Positions 1 through 9,243 of a stretch of DNA of 64,000 bases are shown here, one piece after another; within the stretch, counting starts at the first letter, position 1; each line of letters opens with the position of its first letter. This stretch comes from G963663495 sp963663495. GTDB taxonomy: Bacteria > Bacteroidota > Rhodothermia > Rhodothermales > Bin80. The notes beneath the pieces are model-generated. The model did not search any database. It had not been told where the DNA came from and was given only the letters and a program-made list of their open reading frames with translations. The stretch covers positions 5,766,001-5,830,000 of the forward strand of contig OY760427.1 of NCBI GenBank assembly GCA_963663495.1, in the 5' to 3' direction. The position numbers were made by a program, and so were the translations under genes.

Positions 1-1
1 C

Positions 2-850
2 ATCGCATTTCATGAGGGCTCCCTTTACGTGGCGGCCGTCAGCACCATACTTCGTTATGATGACATTGAGACCCGGTTGGAGGTGCCTCCGGAGCCTGTT
101 GTTGTTGTGGATGATCTGCCTACTGAACGGCACCATGGTTGGAAGTATCTCGGGTTTAGTCCAGAGGGCAAGATGTTCGTTCCGGTAGGGACGCCGTGTA
201 ACACCTGTGAGGAGCCGGACCCCTATGCTACCATACTAATGATGAATCCTGATGGAAGTGAACGACATGTGTTTGCGCGCGGCGTACGCAATTCCGTTGG
301 ATTTGACTGGCACCCGGTAACGGGAGACCTGTGGTTTACGGACAATGGCCGCGACAATATCAGCCCGGATCCGGCGATTACCGATGATCTTCCTTCGTGC
401 GAGTTAAATCATGCGCCGGAGTTAGGGTTGCATTTTGGGTATCCGTACTTTCACCAGGGAGACACGCCGGATCCTGAGTTTGGTGAGGGGCGTGCTGCCG
501 ATGAATTTATTGCTCCGGTGGTAAATCTTGGACCGCATGTAGCGCCTTTGGGTATGGAGTTCTATACGGGCGACATGTTTCCTGAAGCATACAGAAATCA
601 GGCGTTCATTGCAGAACACGGGTCCTGGAACAGGACGGAGAAGATTGGCTATCGGGTGAAGTTGGTGCGGTTTAATGAAGATGGTATGGCTGAGGGGCAG
701 GAGGTATTTGCAAAGGGTTGGTTAGAGAATGAACAGTCGTGGGGCCGACCGGTTGACTTGTTGACCATGTCTGATGGGTCGCTGTTGTTGTCAGATGATC
801 AGGCCGGCGTCGTGTACCGGATCACCTACACATCTTCGGATCAGCCATAA
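2..850 (+). CDS. PQQ-type sugar dehydrogenase (glucose/sorbosone dehydrogenase family), 5' truncated by window edge
   Basis: The frame is open from the first bases, so the gene starts outside the window and only about 282 C-terminal residues are visible. The sequence has the blade motifs of the GSDH/Yli beta-propeller family: GFSPEGKMFV, RNSVGFDWHP followed by LWFTDNGRD, then EHGSWNR and a last blade with SDGSLLLSDDQAGVVYRI. Family members are periplasmic enzymes oxidising aldoses with PQQ and calcium; the exact substrate cannot be told from this part. A GTG at 29 is a possible internal start, but homologous-looking sequence (HEGSLYVAAV) runs through it, so it is not the true start. The C-terminus is complete (TAA at 848). 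Confidence 0.85.
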   Translation: MAFHEGSLYVAAVSTILRYDDIETRLEVPPEPVVVVDDLPTERHHGWKYLGFSPEGKMFVPVGTPCNTCEEPDPYATILMMNPDGSERHVFARGVRNSVGFDWHPVTGDLWFTDNGRDNISPDPAITDDLPSCELNHAPELGLHFGYPYFHQGDTPDPEFGEGRAADEFIAPVVNLGPHVAPLGMEFYTGDMFPEAYRNQAFIAEHGSWNRTEKIGYRVKLVRFNEDGMAEGQEVFAKGWLENEQSWGRPVDLLTMSDGSLLLSDDQAGVVYRITYTSSDQP

Positions 851-1230
851 GGCAGCCAAGCTCGGGGCGGCTGTTCTGACTTGAGTCAGAGCTCCTTTCG
901 GTTGGTCTGCTCGGACCGGGCCCAGCGGACCTGCTGTGCCCGCGTCGTCGTGCGTGCGGATCCTTGAGAATTCTGTGCAGGGGTTGCGGACGGGCCTGCT
1001 TTCATAACGTGCTGCCGATGGATGCCCGCAAAGCTTCTGCGGAGCGGGGATTCGCAGCGTAGTCTGGGGGCAAATATTGTGTCGGCTGAAAGCGGCGTTT
1101 GTCGTGCGGATATTGTGATCGCCGGGCAGTGATTTCTGTGGTGCCTGTGGTCGAATTCAACGATGGCAGCAAGCGATGCAATCGGGCATCCTGAAGGAAT
1201 GATTATTGGCATTGTGCCGTTCTGTTTAGG
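851..1230. other. intergenic, nothing recognised
   Basis: About 380 bases between the dehydrogenase and the first TnpB element. A 108-codon minus-strand frame (886-1212) has no recognisable motif and a composition like random reading of GC-rich DNA; no RNA gene was seen. Confidence 0.5.
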
Positions 1231-2115
1231 TTAAGAATGGGAATTATATACGTGAGTGACCAACTGTACACAGTGAGGCACTAGTATCAATTTCACGGGT
1301 CATAGGGGTCGGTAACCCGAACGCCTCTCGCCGTGCAGCAGCCCCAATCCCGGAGGCCAGTATGTTTGCAGCCGCATTCAGGTCTGCATGATCCGCATGG
1401 CCACAGGACATACACGTGAATTTGCTCCGTGTCTTACGGTGACTCGCTTCTGTGTGCACACACACAGAACACCGCTGACTGGTATAGGCAGCGGTAACCT
1501 TTATCACCTTGCGGCACTTATAGCTCAGCATCTGATCCAGCTGGCCCCAACCTGTTCGCAGTATCCCACGGTTGAGGCCAGACTTCTGTCTGACGTTTGT
1601 GCCAAAGCTCTCCATCGTCCCCTTAGCTGAACGTATCATCGCTTTGATCTTCAGGTCCTCCAGTATCACCGTTGAGGAGCAATTGGCAATACTGCGACTT
1701 ACCTGGTGGTTCGCATTCTTGAGGACGTTAGCACGCTTGCGCTGTATGCGGGCGATTCTATGCTTCCGCCTGTTACGACGGTTGGAGCCTTTCTTCTGTC
1801 TCGCCAGTCTTCGCTGATGCCGCTTCAACTTGGCATCAAGACGCTTGGTCCTGCAATATTCATGATGTACCCTGTTCGGGTCTAAAAGTGCTGTTTCGGT
1901 ACCTGCAGGACCGATTGTGCGTTGTTCATGCGTAGGGACGACCATGAGAGGGGCTGAAAACACCAGTTTAGGCCCTTTTCCCGACTCGATAGCGGTCACA
2001 TTACCGAGATTTTGGGAAGACGTCTGTCGGGTAGACAGACCTCTGCCTACCTTCTCTTTCCGCTTTCCGCGTTGGGCGCCTGCGGTGTCGAAGCGCAGGC
2101 GCAAATATGACTTGG

Positions 2116-3756
2116 CTAGCTCTTCAAGGGAAGCGTGATCCATGTGAGTTGACAATAACGTCGCCAAAATTGCTCCCATGCAGCATCTGCGCTGGCGGCA
2201 ATGTGGATAACGATGTTGCGCGCGTGTTGTACGAAGCGGGCCCCCACCTTGAGTACACGCTCGCGATAGGTGCTCAGACTTATCTGGGATTCGTCAGGCT
2301 CTCGCATAAGGCAGCGCCCCACATGCATGAGCTGATAAGTTAGAAGGTATACCTGTAGCAGGACCTCGTTCTCGGCTCGGATCTCGGCATCCTGTTCCGA
2401 CCCATCCTGTTCCGACCCATCCTGTTCCGACCCATCCTGTTCCGACTCATCCTGTTCCGACTCATCAGGCTCCGACTCATCAGGCTCCGACTCATCAGGC
2501 TCCGACTCATCCTGTTCCGACTCATCAGGCTCCGACTCATCAGGCACCCGCACTACAGGCCGGCCCTTATAGTGTGTCTTCGGACGGAGAACCGACGACA
2601 GCGCCATGGAGCAAGCCGCATTCAGCTCCCCGAAGTGCTTTTCCGCCTTTCCTCTCTTCCGGTACAGATTCACAAGCTGCTCTGCCGGATAGGCTTCTAC
2701 ATCCATATCGGTGATCAGATAGAAATGCCGCGGAAAAAGCTCTCCCGGCACCGGAACAACCACGAGCACCACACGACGCTCTACGGACCAGCACTTTGCA
2801 CGGTAGCGCAGTTCGTGGTAGCATTCGTCCGACGGCTGATCACCCTCCAAATGAGGCGCCGCAAGCCCGTCAATCACATCGTTTCCTTTCAGACGCATCA
2901 CGTAGCCGATACGGTCGTTCTCCAGCTTATCACATAATTCGCCACTGTTGAAGCCTGCGTCCAATCGGACAATGACCTTGTCGGCCACATGTTCACGCAA
3001 TGCCAGCCCAATGCGTCGAATGAAACCGTAGCAGTCCTTCACCACATTCTTCGTGCCCCCTCGCAATTCCGCCCCCAACATGTCGCCCGACTCACCGCAT
3101 ATGGCGATAAGGGGCAGAAAGATGGTGCGCTTGTAATATCCGTTCCACTTGCTGCCCTGCTGCTTGCCATGTGTATCTACCGGTACACCGTCCACATCAA
3201 AGACCACCTCGGGGCGGCGCTTCCCGCCACCACGCTGCAGCAGGTGCTCCATGGCGAATGTCTCTACAAAAAGGCGCAACTTCTTGAAATTCTTTTTCCC
3301 GGCCAACATGTGCACGAAGCGAGACATGGTTGGCTGGGATGCCAGGGACCTATCGTCCTGTAATGCCCTCATACCCCTTTTGGAAGAAGTGGCCACGCGC
3401 ATGGCGGGGTCCCTTCGAAGCTTGTCCGCATCTGACTGACGTCCCCACCCCTGCACATGTTGCAGCAGTAACTGCCGCACTAACTCCTCAAGGCTATGCG
3501 TAATCCGAGCTTGGGACCGATTGTCCTTAAGCACGGAAGTGAGTCGGCATGCCAAGGTGCTGATCACCATGAGCAGGCGCATAGGAATGACGCCGGCATC
3601 CGATGTTAGATTATCGGTCTTGGAGCGTACAACTTTAACGGATTTATTGAACTGGCAAGCGAACAGAAGGTTGGACTTGGGATCTTGCATCGGGTGTGTT
3701 ACAGGGTGAATGAGTATTGGGGTTTCTGAACGTTTGAGCGTCGCACAGGATCCCAT
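2116..3756 (-). CDS. IS1380-like DDE transposase, copy 1, with an expanded pentapeptide repeat
   Basis: 546 residues. It has the features of the Tnp_DDE_1/IS1380 group: first Asp in VVFDVDGVPVDT followed by KWNGYYKRTIFLPL, second Asp in VIVRLDAGFNSGELCD, and catalytic Glu region YRKRGKAEKHFGELNAA. A stretch of ten D(E/G)SE(P/Q) units sits between the Glu region and the C-terminal helix; copy 2 has one unit. The gene fills most of its element and reads through without a stop, so it may be active despite the repeat. An internal ATG at about residue 23 (3690) is an alternative start. IS4-type assignment is the main alternative; the CC ends and 5-bp duplication favour IS1380. Confidence 0.8.
   Translation of the reverse strand: MGSCATLKRSETPILIHPVTHPMQDPKSNLLFACQFNKSVKVVRSKTDNLTSDAGVIPMRLLMVISTLACRLTSVLKDNRSQARITHSLEELVRQLLLQHVQGWGRQSDADKLRRDPAMRVATSSKRGMRALQDDRSLASQPTMSRFVHMLAGKKNFKKLRLFVETFAMEHLLQRGGGKRRPEVVFDVDGVPVDTHGKQQGSKWNGYYKRTIFLPLIAICGESGDMLGAELRGGTKNVVKDCYGFIRRIGLALREHVADKVIVRLDAGFNSGELCDKLENDRIGYVMRLKGNDVIDGLAAPHLEGDQPSDECYHELRYRAKCWSVERRVVLVVVPVPGELFPRHFYLITDMDVEAYPAEQLVNLYRKRGKAEKHFGELNAACSMALSSVLRPKTHYKGRPVVRVPDESEPDESEQDESEPDESEPDESEPDESEQDESEQDGSEQDGSEQDGSEQDAEIRAENEVLLQVYLLTYQLMHVGRCLMREPDESQISLSTYRERVLKVGARFVQHARNIVIHIAASADAAWEQFWRRYCQLTWITLPLKS
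2388..2545 (-). repeat. 15-bp in-frame minisatellite in the IS1380 transposase
   Basis: TCCGA recurs ten times at exact 15-bp spacing from 2396 to 2535, with a variable middle (CTCATCAGGC, CTCATCCTGT or CCCATCCTGT). It encodes ten acidic pentapeptides on the minus strand. Copy 2 of the same IS has one unit at the same place, and the length difference is exactly nine units. Confidence 0.9.
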
Positions 3757-4698
3757 TCAAACCGTGTATAATCAACATATTACACCATAATATTAAACGA
3801 CGATTCCCCGCCACTTAACTCCCTCATGAATAAGGGAGGTTGGTATCCGGTTGTCTGATAATGCTTGTATCGCCCTCTGTGGAGACCATAGCGATCTGCC
3901 CGCAATTACGGTCAATGCCTACAGCACCGCCGGTATCCTCTATTACAGGTGCCTCCATCTTGTAGCAGATGACAGCATACCACTTGCCGGCTATCTTCTT
4001 TACCGTGGCTTTGAGGGGTATACCATCAGGGTACGGGTTGCCTCCCCGCCTGCGGAGCGCCATGTATCCCACTTTCGGGATATACAGCTTGCCATCCCGA
4101 ACCCTTACGTTATCCGGGATCGTGAACGAAGGCGTACTACCACGTCTGGAATGGAATCTCGGTCTTCTCTTACCCTCCTTGAAGAATGCCTTCCATGCAT
4201 CCGCCTGATATTTCAATGTGTATCTAACGACACCAAAGGAGTATTCAGGTAGCCACTCGACCGTGCGGCGCAGCGCCGTGAACCGCTTCCCCAGCGAAGA
4301 AGCTTACCGAGGGCGACTTCCCTCCAGCCTCTTTCGCTTTCTTGTACGCCTCGCTCTGCTCTGCGAGGATGGCATTCCACACAAACCTACACGCACCCGC
4401 TAATCCAGCAAGGTGCTTGGCGTTACTCCGACTTCCGGGCAACAGCCTGTATATGATATTGCGGTATGCACTAACCGTTTCGGGCATGGCACTGTGGTAT
4501 ATAGCTCCCTAATATATGGAAAGTATATAGCATGAATACCCACGTGTTGAGTTATTTGAAATAATTGCAGTTTGTTTCTTGAAAAGCGGGAACCGATTAT
4601 GAACAACTGGCGAAAGCCATCCTGTCTGCACCACCAAAGCACAAAAAGTAATTCCCGCGAAAACGCGTGGCTCTCAGCCATATAACTCCCTTAAGAAT

Positions 4699-5263
4699 AC
4701 GGTCCTAGCCAGCTTGGGAGGCTACAACGTATATAGATTTTGTGTCGTTCTGACACCCCTGATCGTAGTGCTGAGCACAATATTGAAGACTTTATGCACC
4801 GTTTTCTGCACGCGAACGGCTTGGTTGAGCCCTATTGCGTGCGCTGACATCGCTATAGTGGCTTAAAGCGTACGATCTGGAGGCATTTTAGCCTGCCGTG
4901 CGTGTGATTTGCTCCGAACGCGTGCCAATCTTTTCAACCGTGGCACGGTGCCCCCCCTGTATCTTTCAGGAGTAGCGATATAGGGTGAGATGTCAGGGGG
5001 ATCAATGATGTGGGGCTGGCCAGCCCCACATCATGTTTAAGGTCGCCGAGGGTCTCTATTTTGTGTGGCTACCGCGAGTCTTTTGCCCGGGAGTAACCAA
5101 ACGCCCCCTGCATCTTGAATGCCTGGGGGGGATCAGTGCCCCGGGTGAATACTGCGATTATACCCCCCGTAGGGAGTTTGTGCCGTAGAGCACCGATACA
5201 GGGACAGGTGGAGTGTCGCAATGACTCGTAATCACATGTCCTTCTTCACAAATAAGCACAACT
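4699..5263. other. non-coding region upstream of the IS110 transposase
   Basis: No supported gene. It probably includes the IS110 left end and its 5' non-coding region. It holds a perfect 30-base palindrome (5005-5034) and several runs of G and C (4952-4959, 4996-5000, 5125-5131, 5163-5167). IS110 elements lack terminal inverted repeats, so the left boundary cannot be fixed. Confidence 0.5.
5005..5034. ncRNA. perfect 15-bp palindrome in the IS110 5' non-coding region (bridge-RNA candidate stem)
   Basis: ATGATGTGGGGCTGG is followed directly by its exact reverse complement. IS110-group elements express a bridge RNA from the non-coding region beside the recombinase gene, and a long stem there is expected. 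The missing loop and perfect symmetry are unusual, so a terminator or protein-binding palindrome is the alternative. Confidence 0.35.
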
Positions 5264-6586
5264 ATGCCCACAACCCCTTCACCTTTCACCTTCGCAGGCA
5301 TTGACTGGGGCTCCGAGTCCCACCAAGCCTGCGTGCTTGCCAAGGACGGTACCGTCCTTGGCGAGAGAGCCTTTCCTCACTCGGGAGAGGGGCTTGGCCA
5401 GCTCCTCGACTGGATCATTGCCATAGCAGGCTGCGATGCGGAGTGTATCGCAGCGGCCATTGAGGTTCCTCACGGCCCCGTGGTGGACAGTCTGCTTGAT
5501 CGAGGTCTTCAGGCCTATTCTATCAACCCCAAGCAGCTGGATCGTTTCCGGGATCGGTTTTCACCGGCCGGTGCAAAAGATGACCGCCGAGATGCGCGTG
5601 TACTGGCGGACGCCATCCGAACCGATCCGAATAGCCTGCGTGCGCTGGATGCTCTTGATGCCGAGATTGTACTGTTGCGTGAGTGGTCACGTATGTCCGA
5701 CGAGCTTACGGCCCAACGTACGAGTCTCGCCAACCGTTTGCGGGAGCAACTATGGCGCTACTACCCGCAGTTCCTCGAGCTCAAGGTTAACCTTGCAGCC
5801 CCATGGGTGCTAGAACTCTGGAAGCTTGCCTCCACACCAGAGCGTGCCCGACGGGTTCGCCACGCTACGATAGCCAAGTTGTTGAAGAAACACCGCATAC
5901 GGCGTTTCAAAGCTGAGGATGTTCTGGATATACTGCGATCCAAGCCCGTAACCGTTGCCCCGGGGGTTGTAGAGGCCTCCACAGTCCGCATTAATGTTGC
6001 TGTCACGCAACTTGAGTTGCTCCACGTTCAAATCAGCGATGCGAAGCGCGCCATGGACAAAATCCTTGAGGGGCTTTCCGCTTCTGAGGATCCTCCCGCT
6101 GAGAGCACGGCTGCACCCGCTGAAGACGAGACAATCCCCTCGGAACAATCCTCTCCGCCATCTGATGCCGCCCTCCTCAGTTCTCTTCCAGGCGTAGGGA
6201 ACGGGGTCCTGGCTACACTGCTCTCGGAAGCACCAGGTCTCTTGCGAGCCCGAGACTACCAGGCCCTTCGGTGTTTGTGTGGAGTGGCACCCGTGACGCA
6301 GCGTTCTGGAAAGTCACATCGCGTCATCCGACGAAGGGCGTGCCAACTACGCTTGGTCAATTCTGTATATCACTGGAGCAGAGTGGCTTCTATCCACGAT
6401 CCCACCAGCCGTGCCAAGTATCAAGCTTTGCGTAAGCGCGGCCATTCCCACGGACGTGCGCTGCGATCCGTCGGAGATCGGCTCCTGGCAGTCGCCTGCG
6501 CTATGCTTCGCGAAGGTACACCGTTTGATCCAGACCGTTGTCGGCAGATCGCTCCTTCAACCGCTCCACAATCAAGGGTTACGTAA
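5264..6586 (+). CDS. IS110-family transposase (DEDD recombinase)
   Basis: 440 residues. The N-terminal RuvC-like DEDD domain (Transposase_9 type) starts FAGIDWGSESHQACVL, giving the first Asp, and continues with AAIEVPHGP (Glu region) and AGAKDDRRDARVLAD (two Asp region). A coiled middle and a Pro/Glu/Ser-rich linker (about residues 275-300) lead to the C-terminal Tnp20 domain with LSSLPGVGNGVLATLLSEA and the conserved Ser region CGVAPVTQRSGKSHRV. All expected blocks are present and there is no frameshift, so it looks functional. Such enzymes cut and join DNA under direction of an element-encoded bridge RNA. The gene stands alone between element A and a non-coding stretch. Confidence 0.9.
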   Translation: MPTTPSPFTFAGIDWGSESHQACVLAKDGTVLGERAFPHSGEGLGQLLDWIIAIAGCDAECIAAAIEVPHGPVVDSLLDRGLQAYSINPKQLDRFRDRFSPAGAKDDRRDARVLADAIRTDPNSLRALDALDAEIVLLREWSRMSDELTAQRTSLANRLREQLWRYYPQFLELKVNLAAPWVLELWKLASTPERARRVRHATIAKLLKKHRIRRFKAEDVLDILRSKPVTVAPGVVEASTVRINVAVTQLELLHVQISDAKRAMDKILEGLSASEDPPAESTAAPAEDETIPSEQSSPPSDAALLSSLPGVGNGVLATLLSEAPGLLRARDYQALRCLCGVAPVTQRSGKSHRVIRRRACQLRLVNSVYHWSRVASIHDPTSRAKYQALRKRGHSHGRALRSVGDRLLAVACAMLREGTPFDPDRCRQIAPSTAPQSRVT

Positions 6587-7084
6587 TTCTCCTATGGTGG
6601 TACCGGATATCAGGTGACAGACAATGACCGCATCAATAATCCGACGCTACTCACCTCCTGACCTACTACTGCGTACTATGCGATCAGCTGCTGGCATCAT
6701 TGAGGACAATGGCTAAACCGGGCGCATGGCACTAAGTACCCCAAACCCATGAGACACAATTCCGAAAACACCCGATAATAATACCCGTTTAGCACTTGCA
6801 TAAAAGGTAGGGAGTCCCCCCCCCCCCGGATATCGTGCTCATAGTACTATTTATTGGGGAATTATATACTTGAGTGACCAACTGTACACAGTGAGGCACT
6901 AGTATCAATTTCCATTGTTAACCTACACGGAATGGCACAACGCCGGCACAATGCACCAGAGTGCTTTAGCGAGACAAGACAGCAGGGCTCAAACCGCAGG
7001 AATTGGTGGGCGGGATAAAGCATGTGCGCTATTGAATCAATGGCGCGGCGGTTTCGGGAACTTGCAGACTGATACTGTTTAACC
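6587..7084. other. non-coding region with an element remnant
   Basis: The right end of the IS110 element probably lies in the first part. A run of 12 C residues occupies 6816-6827. A 56-bp TnpB-element end remnant is at 6857-6912. No gene was seen. Confidence 0.5.
6857..6912 (-). mobile_element. orphan right-end remnant of a TnpB element
   Basis: The 56 bases are nearly identical to the terminal 56 bases of the TnpB elements (GGGAATTATATACTTGAGTG onward to AGTATCAATTTC), with one change (CTTGAG for CGTGAG). The rest of the element is gone, which shows a ninth insertion that has decayed. Confidence 0.85.
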
Positions 7085-7114
7085 GTGCCTACCTATATAC
7101 TAAATCACGATACC

Positions 7115-7612
7115 ATGAACGACCCCGTCTCGCAGCTCGCAGAGGAATACTACCGCGAAATCGCGACCACGCGGCGGATGCTCGCCCGTGTACCGGAAGA
7201 TCACTTCGACTGGAAGCCGCATCCCAAGTCCATGACCTTGGGTGTGCTGGCTACACACATTTCGGAGCTATTGCTCTGGCAGACATTTACGCTGGAGAAG
7301 GACGAATACGACATTGCCGGCCCGCGTCCACCGCGGGTTGTACCGGGCACCACGGAGGAATTACTGCGCACCTACGATGGCTACTTGGAAAAATTGCGCG
7401 CCTCGTTTGCGCGGACATCGCCAGCCGACTTGGACCTCCCATGGACATTACGCAATGGGGATTCTCTGATCTTCACCGAGCCCAAGGCTTTGGTGGTGCG
7501 CACCCACGGTATTGGACACATGGCCCACCACCGAGGACAACTCAGCGTCTATTTGCGTTTGCTCAATGTTCCGGTACCGCCATCCTATGGTCCTACTGCG
7601 GACGAGATGTAG
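7115..7612 (+). CDS. DinB-family protein
   Basis: About 165 residues from the ATG at 7115. A GTG at 7085 would add ten residues, but DinB proteins usually begin close to the first helix (here NDPVSQLAEEYYREIATTRRML), so the ATG is preferred. The sequence shows the four-helix DinB pattern: RVPEDHFDWKPHPKSMTLG, a His in LATHISELLLW, and the C-terminal metal-ligand pair in GHMAHHRGQLSVYLR. Family members are small metal-binding proteins, some of them thiol-dependent transferases; no substrate can be assigned. Its last 20 bases overlap the end of the convergent decarboxylase gene. Confidence 0.85.
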   Translation: MNDPVSQLAEEYYREIATTRRMLARVPEDHFDWKPHPKSMTLGVLATHISELLLWQTFTLEKDEYDIAGPRPPRVVPGTTEELLRTYDGYLEKLRASFARTSPADLDLPWTLRNGDSLIFTEPKALVVRTHGIGHMAHHRGQLSVYLRLLNVPVPPSYGPTADEM

Positions 7613-9062
7613 GCGCGCCCGCGCATAGTTCAGCAGCCGTCTCCCGTAATACCTGCAGGGCCAAGTCTATGTGGCGCCGGTGCGTCCGAAAGCTGCCGAT
7701 CGCCATACGGAGATATACCTTTCCGCGCAGTACTGTTGAGGACAGAAACACGCGTCCGTCAAGCTGGATAGCTCGGGCAAGTCGGGTATTGAAGTCATCA
7801 GGGTCCCCGGCCTTGGGCACATATCTGTAGATGACAACAGAAAGGTCGGGGAAGGGGCCTACCTCAAATCCGTTCACCAATTGGATCTGGTTGTAAAAAT
7901 AACGGGCAAGGAGAAGCTTCTCACCAAGTGCAGCCCGGAACGGCGCCAGACCGTGCGCCATAAGAGGAAGCCACATGCGGAGACCCCGAAAATGCTTCGT
8001 AAGCTCCGGAGACATGCGAGCCGGCGAAACTTCGAAGCTATTAACGACAGCATCACGCATGTAATTTGCGATGCCATCGTGCGCCAGAATTAGTGCAGGT
8101 TTATCCTTTACCAAAAGGGCCCCCGTACCATACGGTAAGAACAGCGACTTATGTGGGTCAAGCACGATTGAGTCCGTCTTGTCCAAGCCCTGCAAGACCT
8201 GTTTGCCCTCCTCGCAAAGGGCAAAGAAGGCTCCGTAGGCTCCATCTACATGTAGCCACAATCCGTGGTGCTGTGCGATGGCGGCGATATCTGCCAGTGG
8301 ATCCACACTTCCTGTATTTGTCGTCCCCGCACTAGCGATAACCAGCCAAGGCCGCAGGCCACGCCTCTGATCCGTAGCTATAATCGTCTCCAGCGATTCC
8401 GGTACCATGCGGTACCCGGAATCCAATGCCACCAACCTTTGCCGACAAGCTGCCAGTCCGGCAATCCGTAAAGCCTTGTCCACGCAGTGGTGAGTTTCAC
8501 GTGACAAGTACACTACACTACGTTCTACCTCACGAGGACTAATCTTGCAGGCCTCGCGGGCCGTCACGATGGCCGAAAGGTTCGCAATACTTCCTCCAGA
8601 GGCCAAGAATCCTCCTGATGATTCTGGATAACCGACGAGGGATGCCATCCATCGGATCAGCATGTTTTCCATACGGACAGCGCCCGGGGCGGCAAAGAAC
8701 ACACCAGAATACCTGTTGGACAAGGCCGCCAACAGATCGCCAAAGGCAGCATGGGCAAGGCCACCGCCAGGGATGTAACCCATAAATCCCCCGCTCGCCG
8801 GGTTGATGCCCAGTGTATCTACCTCGGTCCGCAGCAGATCCAGCAATTGCTGGATTGGGCGTCCTTCTTCCTGTATCGCATGCTCCGTCAGGGTTTCGGA
8901 TGCCGGGTCGCGGTACCCATACGACTTCGCATTAGATAAGCCCCTTACAAGGCGCCACGCATAATTCTGCGTAGCATCCTGGAGTTCCAGCCATTGTTCA
9001 GCAGATAACTCCAATCTGGAGGCTTCTTTCTCCAGCAGCGCAATATGTTGGTTTAGGGTCAA
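7593..9062 (-). CDS. PLP-dependent group II amino acid decarboxylase
   Basis: 489 residues. The fold type I decarboxylase signature is clear: GFLASGGSIANLSAI (cofactor phosphate region), WLHVDGAYGAFF (Asp contacting the pyridine nitrogen) and DPHKSLFLPYGTGALL with the Lys that forms the Schiff base. Length and motifs fit the aromatic-L-amino-acid/glutamate decarboxylase superfamily (Pyridoxal_deC). The true substrate (aromatic amino acid, aspartate, glutamate or diaminobutyrate) cannot be read from sequence alone. It is a cytoplasmic enzyme and appears intact. It stands by itself, convergent with the DinB-like gene, followed upstream by a decayed region. Confidence 0.88.
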   Translation of the reverse strand: MTLNQHIALLEKEASRLELSAEQWLELQDATQNYAWRLVRGLSNAKSYGYRDPASETLTEHAIQEEGRPIQQLLDLLRTEVDTLGINPASGGFMGYIPGGGLAHAAFGDLLAALSNRYSGVFFAAPGAVRMENMLIRWMASLVGYPESSGGFLASGGSIANLSAIVTAREACKISPREVERSVVYLSRETHHCVDKALRIAGLAACRQRLVALDSGYRMVPESLETIIATDQRRGLRPWLVIASAGTTNTGSVDPLADIAAIAQHHGLWLHVDGAYGAFFALCEEGKQVLQGLDKTDSIVLDPHKSLFLPYGTGALLVKDKPALILAHDGIANYMRDAVVNSFEVSPARMSPELTKHFRGLRMWLPLMAHGLAPFRAALGEKLLLARYFYNQIQLVNGFEVGPFPDLSVVIYRYVPKAGDPDDFNTRLARAIQLDGRVFLSSTVLRGKVYLRMAIGSFRTHRRHIDLALQVLRETAAELCAGAPTSRPQ

Positions 9063-9243
9063 TGAATTCTGGGCCTCGGGTTCCCATGATTTCTCTGGAA
9101 AAGCTTACCGGCACCAAAGGGTCGTACGTCGGTGCTATGCAATCGGAAGCAATTAGGCCTTCGCTTTGTGCGCTAGCGCGATGCATCCTAGCACTCCCGC
9201 ACAACTGCCGAACATCGGGTGGCACGGTGTGTTCTTCTACGTC

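Larger units (their letters stand above)
1850..3839 (-). mobile_element. IS1380-like insertion sequence, copy 1 (1990 bp)
   Basis: The ends are imperfect inverted repeats: CCTGCAATATTCATGA at 1850 and, from the other side, CCTCCCTTATTCATGA ending at 3839. The target duplication is TTGGT (1845-1849 and 3840-3844). The intact tnpB copies show the uninterrupted target, so the ends are certain to within a base. Ends beginning CC and a 5-bp duplication agree with the IS1380 family. It is 135 bp longer than copy 2 because of a 15-bp tandem repeat expansion inside the transposase gene. Confidence 0.85.
1244..4487 (-). pseudogene. tnpB: tnpB copy A, frameshifted and interrupted
   Basis: The N-terminal part lies at 4487-3840 and the C-terminal part (RuvC III and zinc ribbon) at 1849-1244. 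The two are separated by the IS1380-like element, which entered at the codons for the QPDT/KRLD junction. In addition, two bases are missing near 4300 (AGCGAAGAAG where intact copies read AGCGAGAAGAAG), which shifts the frame after about residue 64. A 311-codon open frame at 1244-2179 is a chimera of the IS1380 right end and the tnpB C-terminus, not an original gene. One zinc-ribbon residue is also altered (CSVCVH in place of CSVCGH). The copy cannot make a working nuclease. Confidence 0.85.
1239..4690 (-). mobile_element. TnpB element copy A (IS1595-type ends), split by an IS1380-like insertion
   Basis: The right end GGGAATTATATACGTGAG begins at 1239. The left end, read on the minus strand, is GGGAGTTATATGGCTGAG and finishes at 4690. 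A perfect 8-bp duplication TTAAGAAT flanks it at 1231-1238 and 4691-4698. Without the inner IS1380-like insertion (1850-3839 plus its 5-bp duplication) the element would be about 1.46 kb, like the other copies. The left-end region (about 4510-4690) holds the same internally deleted IS1595 ends seen in the other copies, then an 8-bp spacer and an inner copy of the terminal repeat just before the tnpB start. Confidence 0.85.

Noticed and set aside
886..1212. 108-codon minus-strand frame
   Set aside because: No motif, composition as expected from random frames, and no ribosome-binding context.
1239..1300. IS200/IS605-type subterminal hairpins at the TnpB element ends
   Set aside because: The ends are inverted repeats of each other with flanking duplications; no imperfect palindrome of the IS605 type and no HUH transposase gene was seen.
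1244..2179. 311-codon open frame that looks like a TnpB with a novel N-terminal domain
   Set aside because: The first part is the non-coding end of an IS1380-like element, the rest is the C-terminus of a split tnpB. The same applies to 9487-10524.
2388..2545. Regular 15-bp repeats resembling a short CRISPR or minisatellite array
   Set aside because: No spacers; the repeats are contiguous and in frame within a transposase gene, so it is a coding minisatellite.
6816..6827. Run of 12 C residues as a phase-variation tract
   Set aside because: It lies in a non-coding stretch with no gene start or promoter that it could switch.
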